Notes: generated from the letters alone by a model not told the origin. Counted from the stretch's first letter, positions 40,576-50,151 are shown. The stretch: 64,000 bases of DNA from Actinomycetes bacterium (GCA_024637035.1 JAGXFW010000016.1:1-64000); one strand, 5' to 3'. A program made the numbers and translations.

Positions 40576-41315
40576 GCGAGCGCCTGCAGCGGGTACTGGC
40601 GTCTGCCGGGTTCGGCTCGCGAAGGTCATGTGAGGAACTGATCCGCGCCGGACGAGTGGCCGTGGACGGCGCTCCGGCCGTTCTCGGCATGTCCGTCGAT
40701 CCGCTCGTTGAGAAGGTCACCGTCGACGGGCGTGAGATCGTGATCGCGGCTACTGAGTACTGGCTCTTGAACAAACCCGCTGGTGTGGTGGCGACGGCCG
40801 ATGACCCCCAAGGCCGGCGAACGGTGGTAGACTGCGTGCCTACGGAAACGCGTGTGTTTCCGGTCGGTCGTCTGGACGCGGCGACCACGGGTCTGCTCCT
40901 GATCACCAACGATGGCGCTCTTACTCATCGTCTTCTGCACCCGTCGTACGGAGTCGAGAAGGTGTACGAGGTCATCGCCCGGGGGCGGGTCAGCGAAGCG
41001 ACGGCGCGTCGGCTGTCCGAAGGAGTCGAGCTGGAGGATGGCGTCACCGCTCCGGCCAACGTCCATCTCGTCTCGGTCGGGAGGAACAGCGTCCTGACCC
41101 TGACCCTGCACGAAGGCCGCAATCGGCAGGTGCGCCGCATGTTGGAGGCCGTGGGACACCCTGTGGTCAGCCTCCATCGCCTGCGATTCGGACCGCTCAC
41201 CGATGTCGGGATGTTCGTTGGAGCGGTGCGGCGCCTGCGAGGGCCGGAGATCGAGGATCTGAAGCGGGCCGTCTACGGGGACGACGATCCGTGCGTGAAA
41301 GGGAACGAGGTTTGA
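40572..41315 (+). CDS. rluB: Ribosomal large subunit pseudouridine synthase B family (RluB/RsuA)
   Basis: A 247-residue S4 domain (RLQRVLASAGFGSRRSCEELI near 4-24) plus RsuA/RluB-type pseudouridine synthase. The catalytic Asp is in VGRLDAATTGLLLITNDG near 97-114, and HEGRNRQVRRMLEAVGHPV near 179-197 is the other hallmark. It probably modifies 23S rRNA near the peptidyl-transferase centre. It is the conserved third gene after scpAB. Its stop overlaps the hisC TTG start. Confidence 0.93.
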   Translation: MSERLQRVLASAGFGSRRSCEELIRAGRVAVDGAPAVLGMSVDPLVEKVTVDGREIVIAATEYWLLNKPAGVVATADDPQGRRTVVDCVPTETRVFPVGRLDAATTGLLLITNDGALTHRLLHPSYGVEKVYEVIARGRVSEATARRLSEGVELEDGVTAPANVHLVSVGRNSVLTLTLHEGRNRQVRRMLEAVGHPVVSLHRLRFGPLTDVGMFVGAVRRLRGPEIEDLKRAVYGDDDPCVKGNEV

Positions 41316-42424
41316 CCGCGCAGTTCAACAGAGCTTTGGAAATGCTGGTTCCGTACAAGGCCGGTCCGCCGCTATCCGAGATCCGTCGCCGATACGATAT
41401 CGATCGGGTGGTCGAACTTGGGGCGAACGAGTGCGCTGAAGGACCTTTCCCTGAGGTCGTGGCCGCGCTGACCGCGTCGCTAGTCGGGCTCAACCGATAC
41501 CCTTCTGGAGACAGTGAAGAACTGAGGGCCTTTCTCGCCGACAGGCTGGGCGTCGAGCCGGGGGCCCTGATGTTCGGGAACGGGTCGTGCGACCTTCTGA
41601 TGCTCTTGGGCGAAGCGGTGCTTGGCCCGGGGACGCACGTGGTGTACGCGGACCCCTCGTTCGTCGTCTACAAGAGCATCGCGCTGGCTCGGCAGGCCGA
41701 GTTCGACGCAGTCCCCCTACGCGAGCACCGGCACGACCTCGAAGCCATGAAACGGGCCGTTCGCGAGGACACACGTCTGCTCATCGTGTGCGAACCGAAC
41801 AACCCCAGCGGCACGTGCGTGGGTCCGGCTGCCCTGCGCGACCTGATGGAGTCCATCCCTTCCGAGACACTGGTGGTGTTCGATGAGGCCTACACGGAAT
41901 ATGTGACCCGGTCGGACCTCGAGGATACTGTGCCGTGGCTGCAGGACTACGAGAACCTCGTGATCCTCAGGACGTTCTCCAAGATATACGGACTGGCGGG
42001 CCTTCGAATAGGCTACGGTCTCGCGCATGCCGACGTCGTCGATGCCATCGACAAGGTGCGGCAACCATACAACGTGTCGACGCTCGCCCAGGTGGCGGCG
42101 CTCGAGGCGCTGCGCCACCCGCAGCGAGTCGCCGAACGACGGGATCACGTGGCCGGGGAGCGAGTGCGAATCGGCGAGATGCTCACCGCGTTGGGCCGTC
42201 CCTGGGTGCCCTCTAAGGCCAATTTCATGCTCGTAGGGATCGAGGGACTACTTACTGCTGCCGCCGAGGTGCCCACCGCACTACTCGAACGAGGAGTACT
42301 CGTGCGATCGGGATGGGGCATCGGGTACCCGGGGTGGGTTCGCGCGACGGTTGGTACGAAAGAGGAGAACGATCTGTTCCTGGGCGCGCTCGGCGACCTG
42401 GTAGGCGAGGAGGAGCCCATATGA
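41312..42424 (+). CDS. hisC: Histidinol-phosphate aminotransferase family (HisC-like)
   Basis: A 370-residue class I PLP aminotransferase. Motifs: NECAEGPFPEV near 36-46, GSCDLLMLLGEAVLGPG near 90-106, CEPNNPSGTCVG near 160-171, DEAYTEY near 191, and the PLP Lys in LRTFSKIYGLAGLRIGY near 217-233. TTG 41312 gives an overlapping junction with rluB; an upstream GTG at 41291 would add seven residues. Being next to aroF, tyrA and aroA, it may act on prephenate or phenylpyruvate as well as, or rather than, histidinol phosphate. Confidence 0.87.
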   Translation: MTAQFNRALEMLVPYKAGPPLSEIRRRYDIDRVVELGANECAEGPFPEVVAALTASLVGLNRYPSGDSEELRAFLADRLGVEPGALMFGNGSCDLLMLLGEAVLGPGTHVVYADPSFVVYKSIALARQAEFDAVPLREHRHDLEAMKRAVREDTRLLIVCEPNNPSGTCVGPAALRDLMESIPSETLVVFDEAYTEYVTRSDLEDTVPWLQDYENLVILRTFSKIYGLAGLRIGYGLAHADVVDAIDKVRQPYNVSTLAQVAALEALRHPQRVAERRDHVAGERVRIGEMLTALGRPWVPSKANFMLVGIEGLLTAAAEVPTALLERGVLVRSGWGIGYPGWVRATVGTKEENDLFLGALGDLVGEEEPI

Positions 42425-43467
42425 ACCTTTTTGAAGGTGGCAGCATCGAGACCATGATCGTCATGAGGGAAGGTACTACTCCGGTGGAAGTGGAGCACGT
42501 GCTCGAGCGGCTCGCGGAAGCCGGTGCTCGTGGTCACGTCTCTACGGGAGACACGGTCACGGTGATCGGGGTCATGGGGGATCGCGAGGTCATCGCCGGG
42601 ATCCCCTTGGAAGCGTACCCCGGGGTCGAGAAGATCCTGCCGATCCTCCGTCCCTACAAGCTCGTGAGTCGCGAGTTCCGCACGAGCGACACGATCATCG
42701 AGGTGGGGGGCACCAAGATCGGCGGGACTCACGTGGCACTTATCGCCGGACCGTGCTCCGTTGAGAGCAGAGAGCAGTTCCTTTCGGCGGCCGATTCTAT
42801 GAAGGAGGCCGGTGCATCGATGCTGCGGGGCGGGGCATACAAGCCGCGCACGTCGCCGTACGCCTTCCAAGGTCTGGGTGTGGAGGCGCTTGAGATCCTG
42901 GCGGAGGCGCGCGAACGCACGGGCCTTCCCGTGGTCACCGAACTCATGGACCCCCGCCATCTCGACGCCGTGGTCGAGTACGCCGACGTCATCCAGATCG
43001 GCGCTCGCAACATGCAGAACTTCTATCTGCTTTCGGCAGTGGGTCAGGTAGAGAAGCCGGTGCTGCTCAAGCGCGGCCTCTCGGCCACCTTGGACGAGTT
43101 GCTCATGGCGGCCGAGTACATCGTGAAGGAGGGCAACAACCGAGTGATCCTCTGCGAGCGCGGTATCCGCACGTTCGAGACTGCCACACGCAACACCCTC
43201 GATCTCTCCGCCATCCCCATCCTCAAGCAGCGTTCCCACTTGCCGGTGATCGTCGACCCGAGCCACGCAACCGGCAAGGTGGACCTGGTCGAACCGCTCT
43301 CACTGGCCGCGATCGCCGCCGGTGCCGATGGACTCATGATCGAAGCGCATCCCGTGCCCGAAGCCGCTCTCTGCGACGGCGGGCAGTCGCTCAATCCACG
43401 AGAGTTCGCGCGCACCGCGAAGCGCATCGCCGAACTGGCCCACTGGTTCGGGAAGACAGTAGGGTAG
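42421..43467 (+). CDS. aroF: 3-deoxy-7-phosphoheptulonate synthase, type I-beta
   Basis: DAHP synthase condenses PEP with erythrose 4-phosphate, the entry to the aromatic pathway. The 348 residues comprise an N-terminal ferredoxin-like domain (about 7-85), which in Thermotoga provides Tyr/Phe feedback control, and the TIM barrel with LIAGPCSVES near 107-116, GGAYKPRTSPYAFQGLG near 138-154 and IGARNMQNF near 195. ATG 42421 has GAGGAGG seven bases upstream and overlaps the hisC stop. No chorismate mutase domain is fused. Confidence 0.95.
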   Translation: MNLFEGGSIETMIVMREGTTPVEVEHVLERLAEAGARGHVSTGDTVTVIGVMGDREVIAGIPLEAYPGVEKILPILRPYKLVSREFRTSDTIIEVGGTKIGGTHVALIAGPCSVESREQFLSAADSMKEAGASMLRGGAYKPRTSPYAFQGLGVEALEILAEARERTGLPVVTELMDPRHLDAVVEYADVIQIGARNMQNFYLLSAVGQVEKPVLLKRGLSATLDELLMAAEYIVKEGNNRVILCERGIRTFETATRNTLDLSAIPILKQRSHLPVIVDPSHATGKVDLVEPLSLAAIAAGADGLMIEAHPVPEAALCDGGQSLNPREFARTAKRIAELAHWFGKTVG

Positions 43468-43470
43468 CGC

Positions 43471-44607
43471 GTGGTCCCCACCAGCGAGACCCTGTCCGTG
43501 CAGACTCTCGCTCTTCTCGGCGTTGGGATGATGGGCGGCAGCCTCGCCCTGGCAGCACGGAGGAGTGGTGACGTCCCCGAGGTGAGGGGATACGATGCCG
43601 ACCCGCGGGCTCTCGACGAGGCACTGGCCGCCGGGGTGATCACTCGTCGGTGTTCCTCGGTCGCCGAGGCGTGTGCGGGGGCAGACCTCGTGGTCGTGTG
43701 CACGCCGGTCCGGAGCATCCCCGACCTTGTCGAGGAAGCGGCGCGCGTCCAACCGCCGCCACGCCTGATCACCGATATCGGGAGCACCAAGGGTGCGCTG
43801 GTCGCGGGGCTCTCGAACGCGGCCCGCACCCGGTTCATCGCAGGGCATCCCATCTGCGGAGCCGAGACCAGCGGTGTGCGGTTCGCGCGGGCAGACCTGT
43901 TCGACCGGGCCATCTACTTCTTGTGCCCATCCGATGATTCCCCCGCTGAACTTCACGAGGAATTGCATGCGTTCGTGGCGTCGCTGGGCGCACGCCCCAT
44001 CGCACTTGGCGCCGATGCCCACGACAGGATCATGGCTCTGGTGAGCCACGTGCCGCACGTGCTTGCTAACATCCTCATGACCGAGGTCGGGGGGTTCGAG
44101 GCTTCCGGGCGCCGCGCGATGTTCTCCGTGGGCCCGAGCTTCAAAGACCTCACGCGCGTGGCGGGATCGAACCCACCCATGTGGCGCGACATCTTCTTCG
44201 ATAACCGCGAGGCTCTCATCCTATCGCTCAAGAGCGTCGCGGCCGACATCATGATGCTGTGCGAGAACCTGCGCGACGGCGACGAGGAGACGGTCCTCCG
44301 CGGAATAAACACAGCGGCCTCCTATCGCCGGGAGCTTCTCCAACACGAGGACATCGTCCTCGACACTCTGTACCGCGTGACCGTGCGTATCCCCGACGAG
44401 CCCGGGGTGCTGTCGAGGGTGATGACGTCACTCGGCAACGCGAACATCAATATAGAAGACCTGACCTTGCATCACTTCAGCCGAGTCGTGGGTGGGGATC
44501 TCGTGCTGTTCGTCAACGGAGAAGAAGAGGCGGGCTCCGCCCGGGCGCTCGCCGAGTCCCTCGGCTATCCGACCGTGGTCTCGTTCGTCGGAGTAGTCTC
44601 GGAATGA
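43471..44607 (+). CDS. tyrA: Prephenate dehydrogenase with C-terminal ACT domain
   Basis: TyrA oxidatively decarboxylates prephenate to 4-hydroxyphenylpyruvate. The NAD fold opens with LLGVGMMGGSLALAAR near 15-30; the catalytic-region GHPICGAETSG near 129-139 and SHVPHVLAN near 191-199 are present. The last ~75 residues form an ACT domain (VRIPDEPGVLSRVMTSLGNA near 310-329), so tyrosine feedback is likely. GTG 43471 is three bases after the aroF stop. The stop overlaps aroA. Confidence 0.93.
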   Translation: MVPTSETLSVQTLALLGVGMMGGSLALAARRSGDVPEVRGYDADPRALDEALAAGVITRRCSSVAEACAGADLVVVCTPVRSIPDLVEEAARVQPPPRLITDIGSTKGALVAGLSNAARTRFIAGHPICGAETSGVRFARADLFDRAIYFLCPSDDSPAELHEELHAFVASLGARPIALGADAHDRIMALVSHVPHVLANILMTEVGGFEASGRRAMFSVGPSFKDLTRVAGSNPPMWRDIFFDNREALILSLKSVAADIMMLCENLRDGDEETVLRGINTAASYRRELLQHEDIVLDTLYRVTVRIPDEPGVLSRVMTSLGNANINIEDLTLHHFSRVVGGDLVLFVNGEEEAGSARALAESLGYPTVVSFVGVVSE

Positions 44608-45932
44608 ACCAGGGCCACCTCTTCCTGCCTGCCTCAGAGGGCCTGCGGGGCACCGTCGAGGTGCCCGGCGACAAGTCGATCTCGCACCGTTCCATCCTCT
44701 TCGGAGCCGTCTCTGACGGACCGGTGGTAGTGAACGGCTTCCTTGAGTCGGCGGACACGCTCGCTACGGTGGACGCGGTGCGTGCGCTCGGAGTCTCGGT
44801 CGAGTTCGTAGGTTCCGGGCACGTGGTCGTGCATGGGGTCAGGTGGGAGGGCCTGCGCGAGCCCGAAGATGTGATCGATGTTCGGAACGCGGGCACGCTG
44901 ATGCGGTTGCTGCCCGGGTTGGTCGCCGCGTCGCCCTTCCTCACTGTACTCAGGGGCGACGAGAGTATCCGCCGCCGGCCCATGTCGCGCGTCCTGCGGC
45001 CGCTCGAAGCGATGGGCGCCCGGGTATGGGGACGCAAGGGCAACACCTTACCTCCGGTGGGCATCATGGGCGGGCCCCTGCGGGGCTGTGAGCATCACCT
45101 TGCCGTCGCCTCGGCACAGGTGAAGTCCTGTCTCTTGCTGGCGGGCCTCAGGGCGTCGGGCACCACGCTGGTGGTGGAGCCGGGCGTGTCTCGAGATCAC
45201 ACGGAACGGCTTCTCCTGTCGGGCGGCGCGCGATTACAGCGTACTGCCGAGCCCGACGGCTCTGTGCACATCACGGTCGAGCCCATGGAAGCCCTTGGTC
45301 TTCGCGAGATCATGGTGCCCGGGGATCTCAGTTCGGCCGCGTTCCTGATCGTGGCGGCCCTCATCGTCCCTGGGTCGGCGATCACCGTGCAGAAGGTGGG
45401 CCTGAATCCCACGAGAACCGGGCTGCTGGCCGTGCTCGATCGGATGGGGGCGCGATTGGCGGTGAGTGTCTACGACGACGCCGCTCCCGAACCGACCGGT
45501 TCCATCCAGGCGGAGTATCGCTCGTTGTCGGCCACGGATGTCACCCCAGAAGAGGTACCCCTTCTGATCGACGAACTGCCTTTGTGGGCGCTGGCCGCAG
45601 CACAGGCGAGCGGCACCTCACGGCTTCGAGGGGCGGCCGAGCTACGAGTGAAGGAGAGCGACCGCTTGGCGGCGGTCACGGAGGCCTTGAGGGCTCTCGG
45701 CGTGACGGTGACCGAGTACGACGACGGACTGGATATCGTCGGGCGCCCTGGAGTATGGACCGGGGCCGCGATACGTGCGCGCGGCGACCATCGGGTTGCT
45801 ATGCTTGGAGCCACAGCCGGGCTTGCCTCGAGCGAGGGTGTGCACGTGGACGACGTAGAGTGCATCGACGTTTCGTTCCCGGGGTTCGCTGATACGATGG
45901 AAGTGTTGAGTTCGCCGGGGGGCGACAGATGA
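44604..45932 (+). CDS. aroA: 3-phosphoshikimate 1-carboxyvinyltransferase (EPSP synthase)
   Basis: AroA joins shikimate 3-phosphate and PEP. ATG 44604 gives 442 residues, normal size; the open frame runs further upstream inside tyrA and is not used. Motifs: PGDKSISHRSILFGA near 20-34 with the PEP/S3P Lys, the NAGTLMRLLPGL loop near 95-106, SAQVKSCLLLAGL near 171-183, LNPTRTGLL near 270, and the RVKESDRL block near 349-356. Whether the enzyme is class I or II is not clear from this reading. It completes aroF-tyrA-aroA; cmk follows by overlap. Confidence 0.95.
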   Translation: MNQGHLFLPASEGLRGTVEVPGDKSISHRSILFGAVSDGPVVVNGFLESADTLATVDAVRALGVSVEFVGSGHVVVHGVRWEGLREPEDVIDVRNAGTLMRLLPGLVAASPFLTVLRGDESIRRRPMSRVLRPLEAMGARVWGRKGNTLPPVGIMGGPLRGCEHHLAVASAQVKSCLLLAGLRASGTTLVVEPGVSRDHTERLLLSGGARLQRTAEPDGSVHITVEPMEALGLREIMVPGDLSSAAFLIVAALIVPGSAITVQKVGLNPTRTGLLAVLDRMGARLAVSVYDDAAPEPTGSIQAEYRSLSATDVTPEEVPLLIDELPLWALAAAQASGTSRLRGAAELRVKESDRLAAVTEALRALGVTVTEYDDGLDIVGRPGVWTGAAIRARGDHRVAMLGATAGLASSEGVHVDDVECIDVSFPGFADTMEVLSSPGGDR

Positions 45933-46612
45933 TCATTGCCATCGACGGGCCCGCGGGCTCGGGCAAGAGCACCATCGCACAGGCTGTCGGAGAGCGTCTG
46001 GGCCTCACCTACGTGGATACCGGGGCGATGTACCGCGCCGTGACCCTCCTTGCCCTCGAACAAGGCATCTCGCTCGAAGATGACGACGCATTGGGGTCCC
46101 TCGCGCTCGAACTGGAACTGGAGTTCTCGGAATCCGCCCAAGGGGCCCCGCGCGTGCAGGTGGGTGGTCGCGACGTGACCAACGCACTACGCGAGCCTCT
46201 GGTGAGCCAGAAGGTCTCGTACGTGGCCGCGCATCGCAAGGTGCGCGAAGCCCTGAAGCTGCGGCAGCGTGCCATGGCCGAGATGGGAGACGTGGTGCTT
46301 GAGGGCCGGGACATCGGTACCGTCGTGTGTCCTCGTGCCGACCTCAAGGTGTTCTTGACCGCATCGGTGGGAGTCAGGGCCATCCGACGGAAGCGTCAAC
46401 TGGAGGAACAGGGCATCGTCGTCTCCGCCAAGACGCTCGAGCGAGAGATACTCCTACGTGACAGTCACGATTCCACGCGTTCGATCGCGCCGCTCAAGAA
46501 GCCGCGTGATGCCGTCGAGATCGACACCACGGATCTGAGCATCGAAGAGGTGGTCGAGCGGATAGAAGCCGAGGCGGCTGCCGTGGGAAGCGATCGGGGC
46601 GGCTCGTGTTGA
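45929..46612 (+). CDS. cmk: Cytidylate kinase
   Basis: Cmk phosphorylates CMP and dCMP. The 227 residues show the P-loop GPAGSGKSTIAQAV near 7-20, YVDTGAMYRAVTLLAL near 28-43, a VVLEGRDIGTVVCP block near 127-140, and LLRDSHDSTRSIAPLK near 179-194. It is the usual neighbour of aroA in many phyla. ATG 45929 overlaps the aroA stop; the stop overlaps plsC. Confidence 0.96.
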   Translation: MIIAIDGPAGSGKSTIAQAVGERLGLTYVDTGAMYRAVTLLALEQGISLEDDDALGSLALELELEFSESAQGAPRVQVGGRDVTNALREPLVSQKVSYVAAHRKVREALKLRQRAMAEMGDVVLEGRDIGTVVCPRADLKVFLTASVGVRAIRRKRQLEEQGIVVSAKTLEREILLRDSHDSTRSIAPLKKPRDAVEIDTTDLSIEEVVERIEAEAAAVGSDRGGSC

Positions 46613-47256
46613 GGCGGGGTCCGCGCGATGAGCGGCTGTATAGGCTTGTCAGACTACTCATCCGCGTCCCCTTCCGGGTGCTCTTTCGCATGCGGATAGA
46701 GGGGATCGAGAATGTCCCCAACGAGGGGGCGGTGCTCCTGGCAGTGAACCACGTGTCCAACATCGATCCGGTGTTCATCGGTGTGGCGGCCCCACGGCAG
46801 ACCCATTTCATGGCGAAGTCGGAGTTGTGGAAGTCGGCACCGCTGGGTCGTTTTGTCGAAGGCCTGGGTGCCTTTCCTGTGCGCCGAGGCGAAGCTGACA
46901 GAGAAGCCATCCGCACTGCTGTGGGCTATCTGGGTGACGGGTGCGTCGTGGGCATCTTCCCCGAGGGCACCAGGCAGCGAGCCGGCCGCTTGGGGCAAGC
47001 ACTACCGGGGTTCGCGCTACTTGCCCTCCGCGATGATGTGATCACGATCCCGGTGGCTCTTTCCGGCACGGAACGCATCATGCGTGGTGGCGTCCCGAGG
47101 CTGCCTCGTGTCTGTGTGACGTTCGGCAGTCCGCTGGATGTCGATGTCGAGGGCCTTCCGCGCGGCGCCCGCCACGAGGAGATCGGCGGTCGCTTGATGA
47201 CGCGCCTCGCCGCCATGCTGGGCCATGTTCCCGCGACGGTGGAGTCCGGCGGATGA
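46606..47256 (+). CDS. plsC: 1-acyl-sn-glycerol-3-phosphate acyltransferase
   Basis: PlsC adds the second acyl chain in phosphatidic acid synthesis at the inner membrane face. The 216 residues have the acyltransferase motifs NHVSNIDP near 46-53 and FPEGTRQRAGRLG near 119-131, and the phosphate-binding region between. GTG 46606 is listed; TTG 46609 (TTGA overlap with cmk) is possible. With plsY and gpsA downstream, this operon holds much of the phospholipid entry pathway. Confidence 0.93.
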   Translation: MLRRGPRDERLYRLVRLLIRVPFRVLFRMRIEGIENVPNEGAVLLAVNHVSNIDPVFIGVAAPRQTHFMAKSELWKSAPLGRFVEGLGAFPVRRGEADREAIRTAVGYLGDGCVVGIFPEGTRQRAGRLGQALPGFALLALRDDVITIPVALSGTERIMRGGVPRLPRVCVTFGSPLDVDVEGLPRGARHEEIGGRLMTRLAAMLGHVPATVESGG

Positions 47257-48101
47257 GCGATATCCGCATAGTGGTGCCCGCCTCGGCCGGCTTCTGTTGG
47301 GGTGTGGAGCGTGCCCTTGAGATCGCGCGAGACGCGGTCTTGACAAGTCCGGCGCCTGTCGACACCTTGGGACCTCTCATCCACAACCCCGGCGTGATCG
47401 CTGAGCTGGAGGCCGAGGGCATCGGTCGTGTTGAGGACCCCGGCGCCAAGACCGAGGGCACGATCATCATACGTTCGCACGGGATCCCGATCGAGGTGAA
47501 AGACTTGTTGGAACAGAGCGACATCCAGGTGGTCGACGCCACCTGTACCTTCGTCAAGGCCGCGCAAGACAAGGCGGCGCGCCTTCAGGCCGAAGGCTAC
47601 ACCGTGATGATCCTGGGAGAAGCTGAGCATCCAGAGGTGCTTGGTATTCGGTCCCACGCCGGCCCCGACGCGGTGGTGCTTGAAGAACCGGATCAGATAC
47701 CTGAGCGGGTCGATGGGCGGAAGGTCGGCGTGGTGGTCCAGACCACCCAGTCGCAGGCGCGCCTTGCCGCGCTGTCGGCGGCTCTCGCTCCTCGAGTTCG
47801 AGAACTCCGCGTGTTCAACACTATCTGCAGCGCCACAGAGCGGCGCCAGCGGGAGACCGTAGAGTTGGCCGAAGGGGTGGATCTGGTCATCGTAGTGGGG
47901 GGGAGGGACTCCGGCAATACTGCGCGACTCGCACAGTTGAGTTCTGCGGTGCAGCCTCGCTCGTTCCACGTCGAAGGCCCGCTTGAGATCCGTCGGGAGT
48001 GGCTGGACGGCGTCGATTCTGTCGGGGTCACAGCCGGCGCCTCGACCCCTCCCGCTCAGATCGAGGCTGTCGTAGCCAGAATAAGGGAGTTTTCGTCATG
48101 A
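47253..48101 (+). CDS. ispH: 4-hydroxy-3-methylbut-2-enyl diphosphate reductase
   Basis: IspH is the last MEP-pathway enzyme, a 4Fe-4S protein making IPP and DMAPP. The three cluster cysteines are at 15 (SAGFCWGVERAL), 98 (VDATCTFV) and 192 (NTICSATERRQ). HGIPIEV near 76 and the GEAEHPEVLG segment near 122-131 add conserved residues. The 282-residue length is normal. ATG 47253 overlaps plsC and the stop overlaps der. The fusion with ribosomal protein S1 known in Clostridia is absent. Confidence 0.96.
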   Translation: MSDIRIVVPASAGFCWGVERALEIARDAVLTSPAPVDTLGPLIHNPGVIAELEAEGIGRVEDPGAKTEGTIIIRSHGIPIEVKDLLEQSDIQVVDATCTFVKAAQDKAARLQAEGYTVMILGEAEHPEVLGIRSHAGPDAVVLEEPDQIPERVDGRKVGVVVQTTQSQARLAALSAALAPRVRELRVFNTICSATERRQRETVELAEGVDLVIVVGGRDSGNTARLAQLSSAVQPRSFHVEGPLEIRREWLDGVDSVGVTAGASTPPAQIEAVVARIREFSS

Positions 48102-49423
48102 CGTTAGCGGCTTCACTGCCTCGCGTAGCGATCGTGGGCTATCCGAACGTGGGCAAGTCTACGTTCTTCAATCGGATCACGGAGACCCGAGAAGCGGTGG
48201 TGGCCCCCGAGGCGGGGGTGACTCGCGACCGCAAAGAAGGCTTTGCTGAATGGCTCCACCGCTCGTTCGTGCTCGTCGATACCGGGGGCATCGACCTCAA
48301 GGCGAAGGAACCGCTGTCCGACCAGGTGCGCATGCAGGCTCGTCAGGCGGTGGATCTTGCGGCGGTGGTCGTCTTCCTTACGGACGGGAAGGCGGGCGTC
48401 GGCCCGCAAGAGCACGAGATCGCCGAGATCCTGCGCCGCAGTGACGTACCCGTCGTGCTCGCGGTGAACAAGATAGACCTACGCCCGGCCGATGAGCGGC
48501 AGAACGAGTACTGGGAACTCGGGCTGGGGACGCCTCACGGCGTCTCCGCTGAGCACGGCCTGGGCATCGGCGACGTGCTTGACGCGATAATCGCCGCGCT
48601 TCCCGAGCCTGCTGCGGAAGAGGAAGGGTCCGCTCCGGTGAACGTGGCGATCGTGGGCCGGCCGAACGTGGGGAAGAGTTCGATACTGAACGCCCTTCTG
48701 GGAGAGGAGCGCACCATCGTGTCCCCGATCCCCGGGACCACGCGCGACGCGATCGACACGCTCATAGAGTACGAGGGTACTCCCGTCAATCTCGTCGACA
48801 CCGCCGGACTTCGTCGACGGGGCAAACGGAGCGAGTACAGCGTCGAATTCTACAGCTCCTTGCGGACCATCAAGGCCCTCGAGCGGAGTGACGTGGCTTT
48901 GGTGGTCGTGGATGCACGCGAGGGATTGGTCGATCTCGATCTGCAGGTGGCGTACGAGGCCCAGCGGGCCCGATGCGCGACGGCGGTGCTGTTCAACAAG
49001 TGGGACGAGTCGACGATCGATCTCGACATGGTCACAGCGCGCCTCAATGCGAAGGTGCAGATGAGACCGCCCTGGGTGACTATCTCGGCCCTCACCGGTC
49101 GCAACCTCGGGAGGATCGTCCCTCTGGCCCTCGACCTGTACGGTCGGTATTCGACTCGCATCCCGACGGCGGCCCTCAACACCTGGCTCGAAGACCTGAG
49201 AGCACGCAAGGACCCACCGCAGCGCCGCGGCAAGTCTCTGAAGCTCTTCTACATCGTGCAGTACGAGGAATCGCCACCTCGGTTCAAGGTCATGGTGAAC
49301 TCCAAGGCCCTGATCACGCGCAGCTATGGCTACTTCTTGGAGAACAGGTTGCGCGACGCTTTCGCGCTGTGGGGGATCCCCTTGGTGATCGACTTTGAAG
49401 GGAAGGAAGAGCGCTACTCGTGA
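48098..49423 (+). CDS. der: Ribosome biogenesis GTPase Der (EngA)
   Basis: Der is the essential GTPase with two consecutive G domains and a KH-like domain. ATG 48098 has AGGGAG upstream and overlaps ispH by four bases; 441 residues. G1 motifs are GYPNVGKSTFFN (14-25) and GRPNVGKSSILN near 186-197; NKID near 125 and NKWD near 304 are the G4 motifs, and both G3 motifs read DTGG and DTAG. The C-terminal KH-like domain ends in KEERYS. Confidence 0.96.
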   Translation: MTLAASLPRVAIVGYPNVGKSTFFNRITETREAVVAPEAGVTRDRKEGFAEWLHRSFVLVDTGGIDLKAKEPLSDQVRMQARQAVDLAAVVVFLTDGKAGVGPQEHEIAEILRRSDVPVVLAVNKIDLRPADERQNEYWELGLGTPHGVSAEHGLGIGDVLDAIIAALPEPAAEEEGSAPVNVAIVGRPNVGKSSILNALLGEERTIVSPIPGTTRDAIDTLIEYEGTPVNLVDTAGLRRRGKRSEYSVEFYSSLRTIKALERSDVALVVVDAREGLVDLDLQVAYEAQRARCATAVLFNKWDESTIDLDMVTARLNAKVQMRPPWVTISALTGRNLGRIVPLALDLYGRYSTRIPTAALNTWLEDLRARKDPPQRRGKSLKLFYIVQYEESPPRFKVMVNSKALITRSYGYFLENRLRDAFALWGIPLVIDFEGKEERYS

Positions 49424-50151
49424 CGGTCGCCGCTCTCGTCGTGTTGGCCTACGTGATCGGGTCGTTGTCGCCCAGCGTGCTCCTGGGAAAGGCCGCCCGG
49501 GGCATCGATATCCGGGAGCACGGCAGCGGCAACGCGGGCGCGACGAACGCGTTCCGAGTGCTCGGCACCCCGCTGGGAGTGGCGGTATTGCTTCTCGACG
49601 TTGCCAAAGGTTTCGCACCGGTGATGATCGCGCGAGTCCTCGTGGACCCTGACTGGACCGTCCTCGTGGCGCTGGCGGCGATCGCGGGCCACAACTACTC
49701 GATCTTTCTGAGAGGCCGCGGGGGTAAGGGGGTGGCAACCGGGGCCGGCGTTCTGCTCGCGATGATGCCTATCTCGGCTGTGATCCTTGTCGCCTTGTTC
49801 GGCGTGGTGCTCCTCTCCACATCCTACGTTTCGGCGGCTTCGGTCATAGCTGCGCTCGGTCTGCCGGTGCTTGCGATGGTGGCCGGGCAGCCTACGCCGT
49901 ATCTACTGTTCTCCCTTGCGGCTTCTGGTATCGTCGTGTGGGCGCACCGCGGCAACGTGCGCAGATTGCTCAGGGGCACGGAGTCGAAGAGCGGGCTCAG
50001 CTGGTCGCGCGTGTCGACCTTCCTCGTTCGCCGCGAGTGGGGTGGGGGGGTGCAGCTGAGCGGCCGGATGGTGATCCTCTCGCCGACCTGCACGAGGATG
50101 CCGACGATGGGGGTACGTCGTGAGCCAACAGAGGACATTCGTCCCGCGTGA
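49420..50151 (+). CDS. plsY: Acyl-phosphate:glycerol-3-phosphate acyltransferase
   Basis: PlsY makes lysophosphatidate from acyl phosphate and glycerol 3-phosphate in the membrane. Motifs: GSLSPSVLLGKAARGIDIRE near 14-33, GSGNAGATNAFRVLG near 36-50 and GHNYSIFLRGRGGKGVAT near 90-107, with about five membrane helices. The 243 residues are longer than the usual ~200: after RRLLRGTESK near 182-191 a polar tail of about 50 residues follows and its gene end overlaps gpsA by 32 bases. GTG 49420 overlaps the der stop. Confidence 0.92.
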   Translation: MTVAALVVLAYVIGSLSPSVLLGKAARGIDIREHGSGNAGATNAFRVLGTPLGVAVLLLDVAKGFAPVMIARVLVDPDWTVLVALAAIAGHNYSIFLRGRGGKGVATGAGVLLAMMPISAVILVALFGVVLLSTSYVSAASVIAALGLPVLAMVAGQPTPYLLFSLAASGIVVWAHRGNVRRLLRGTESKSGLSWSRVSTFLVRREWGGGVQLSGRMVILSPTCTRMPTMGVRREPTEDIRPA

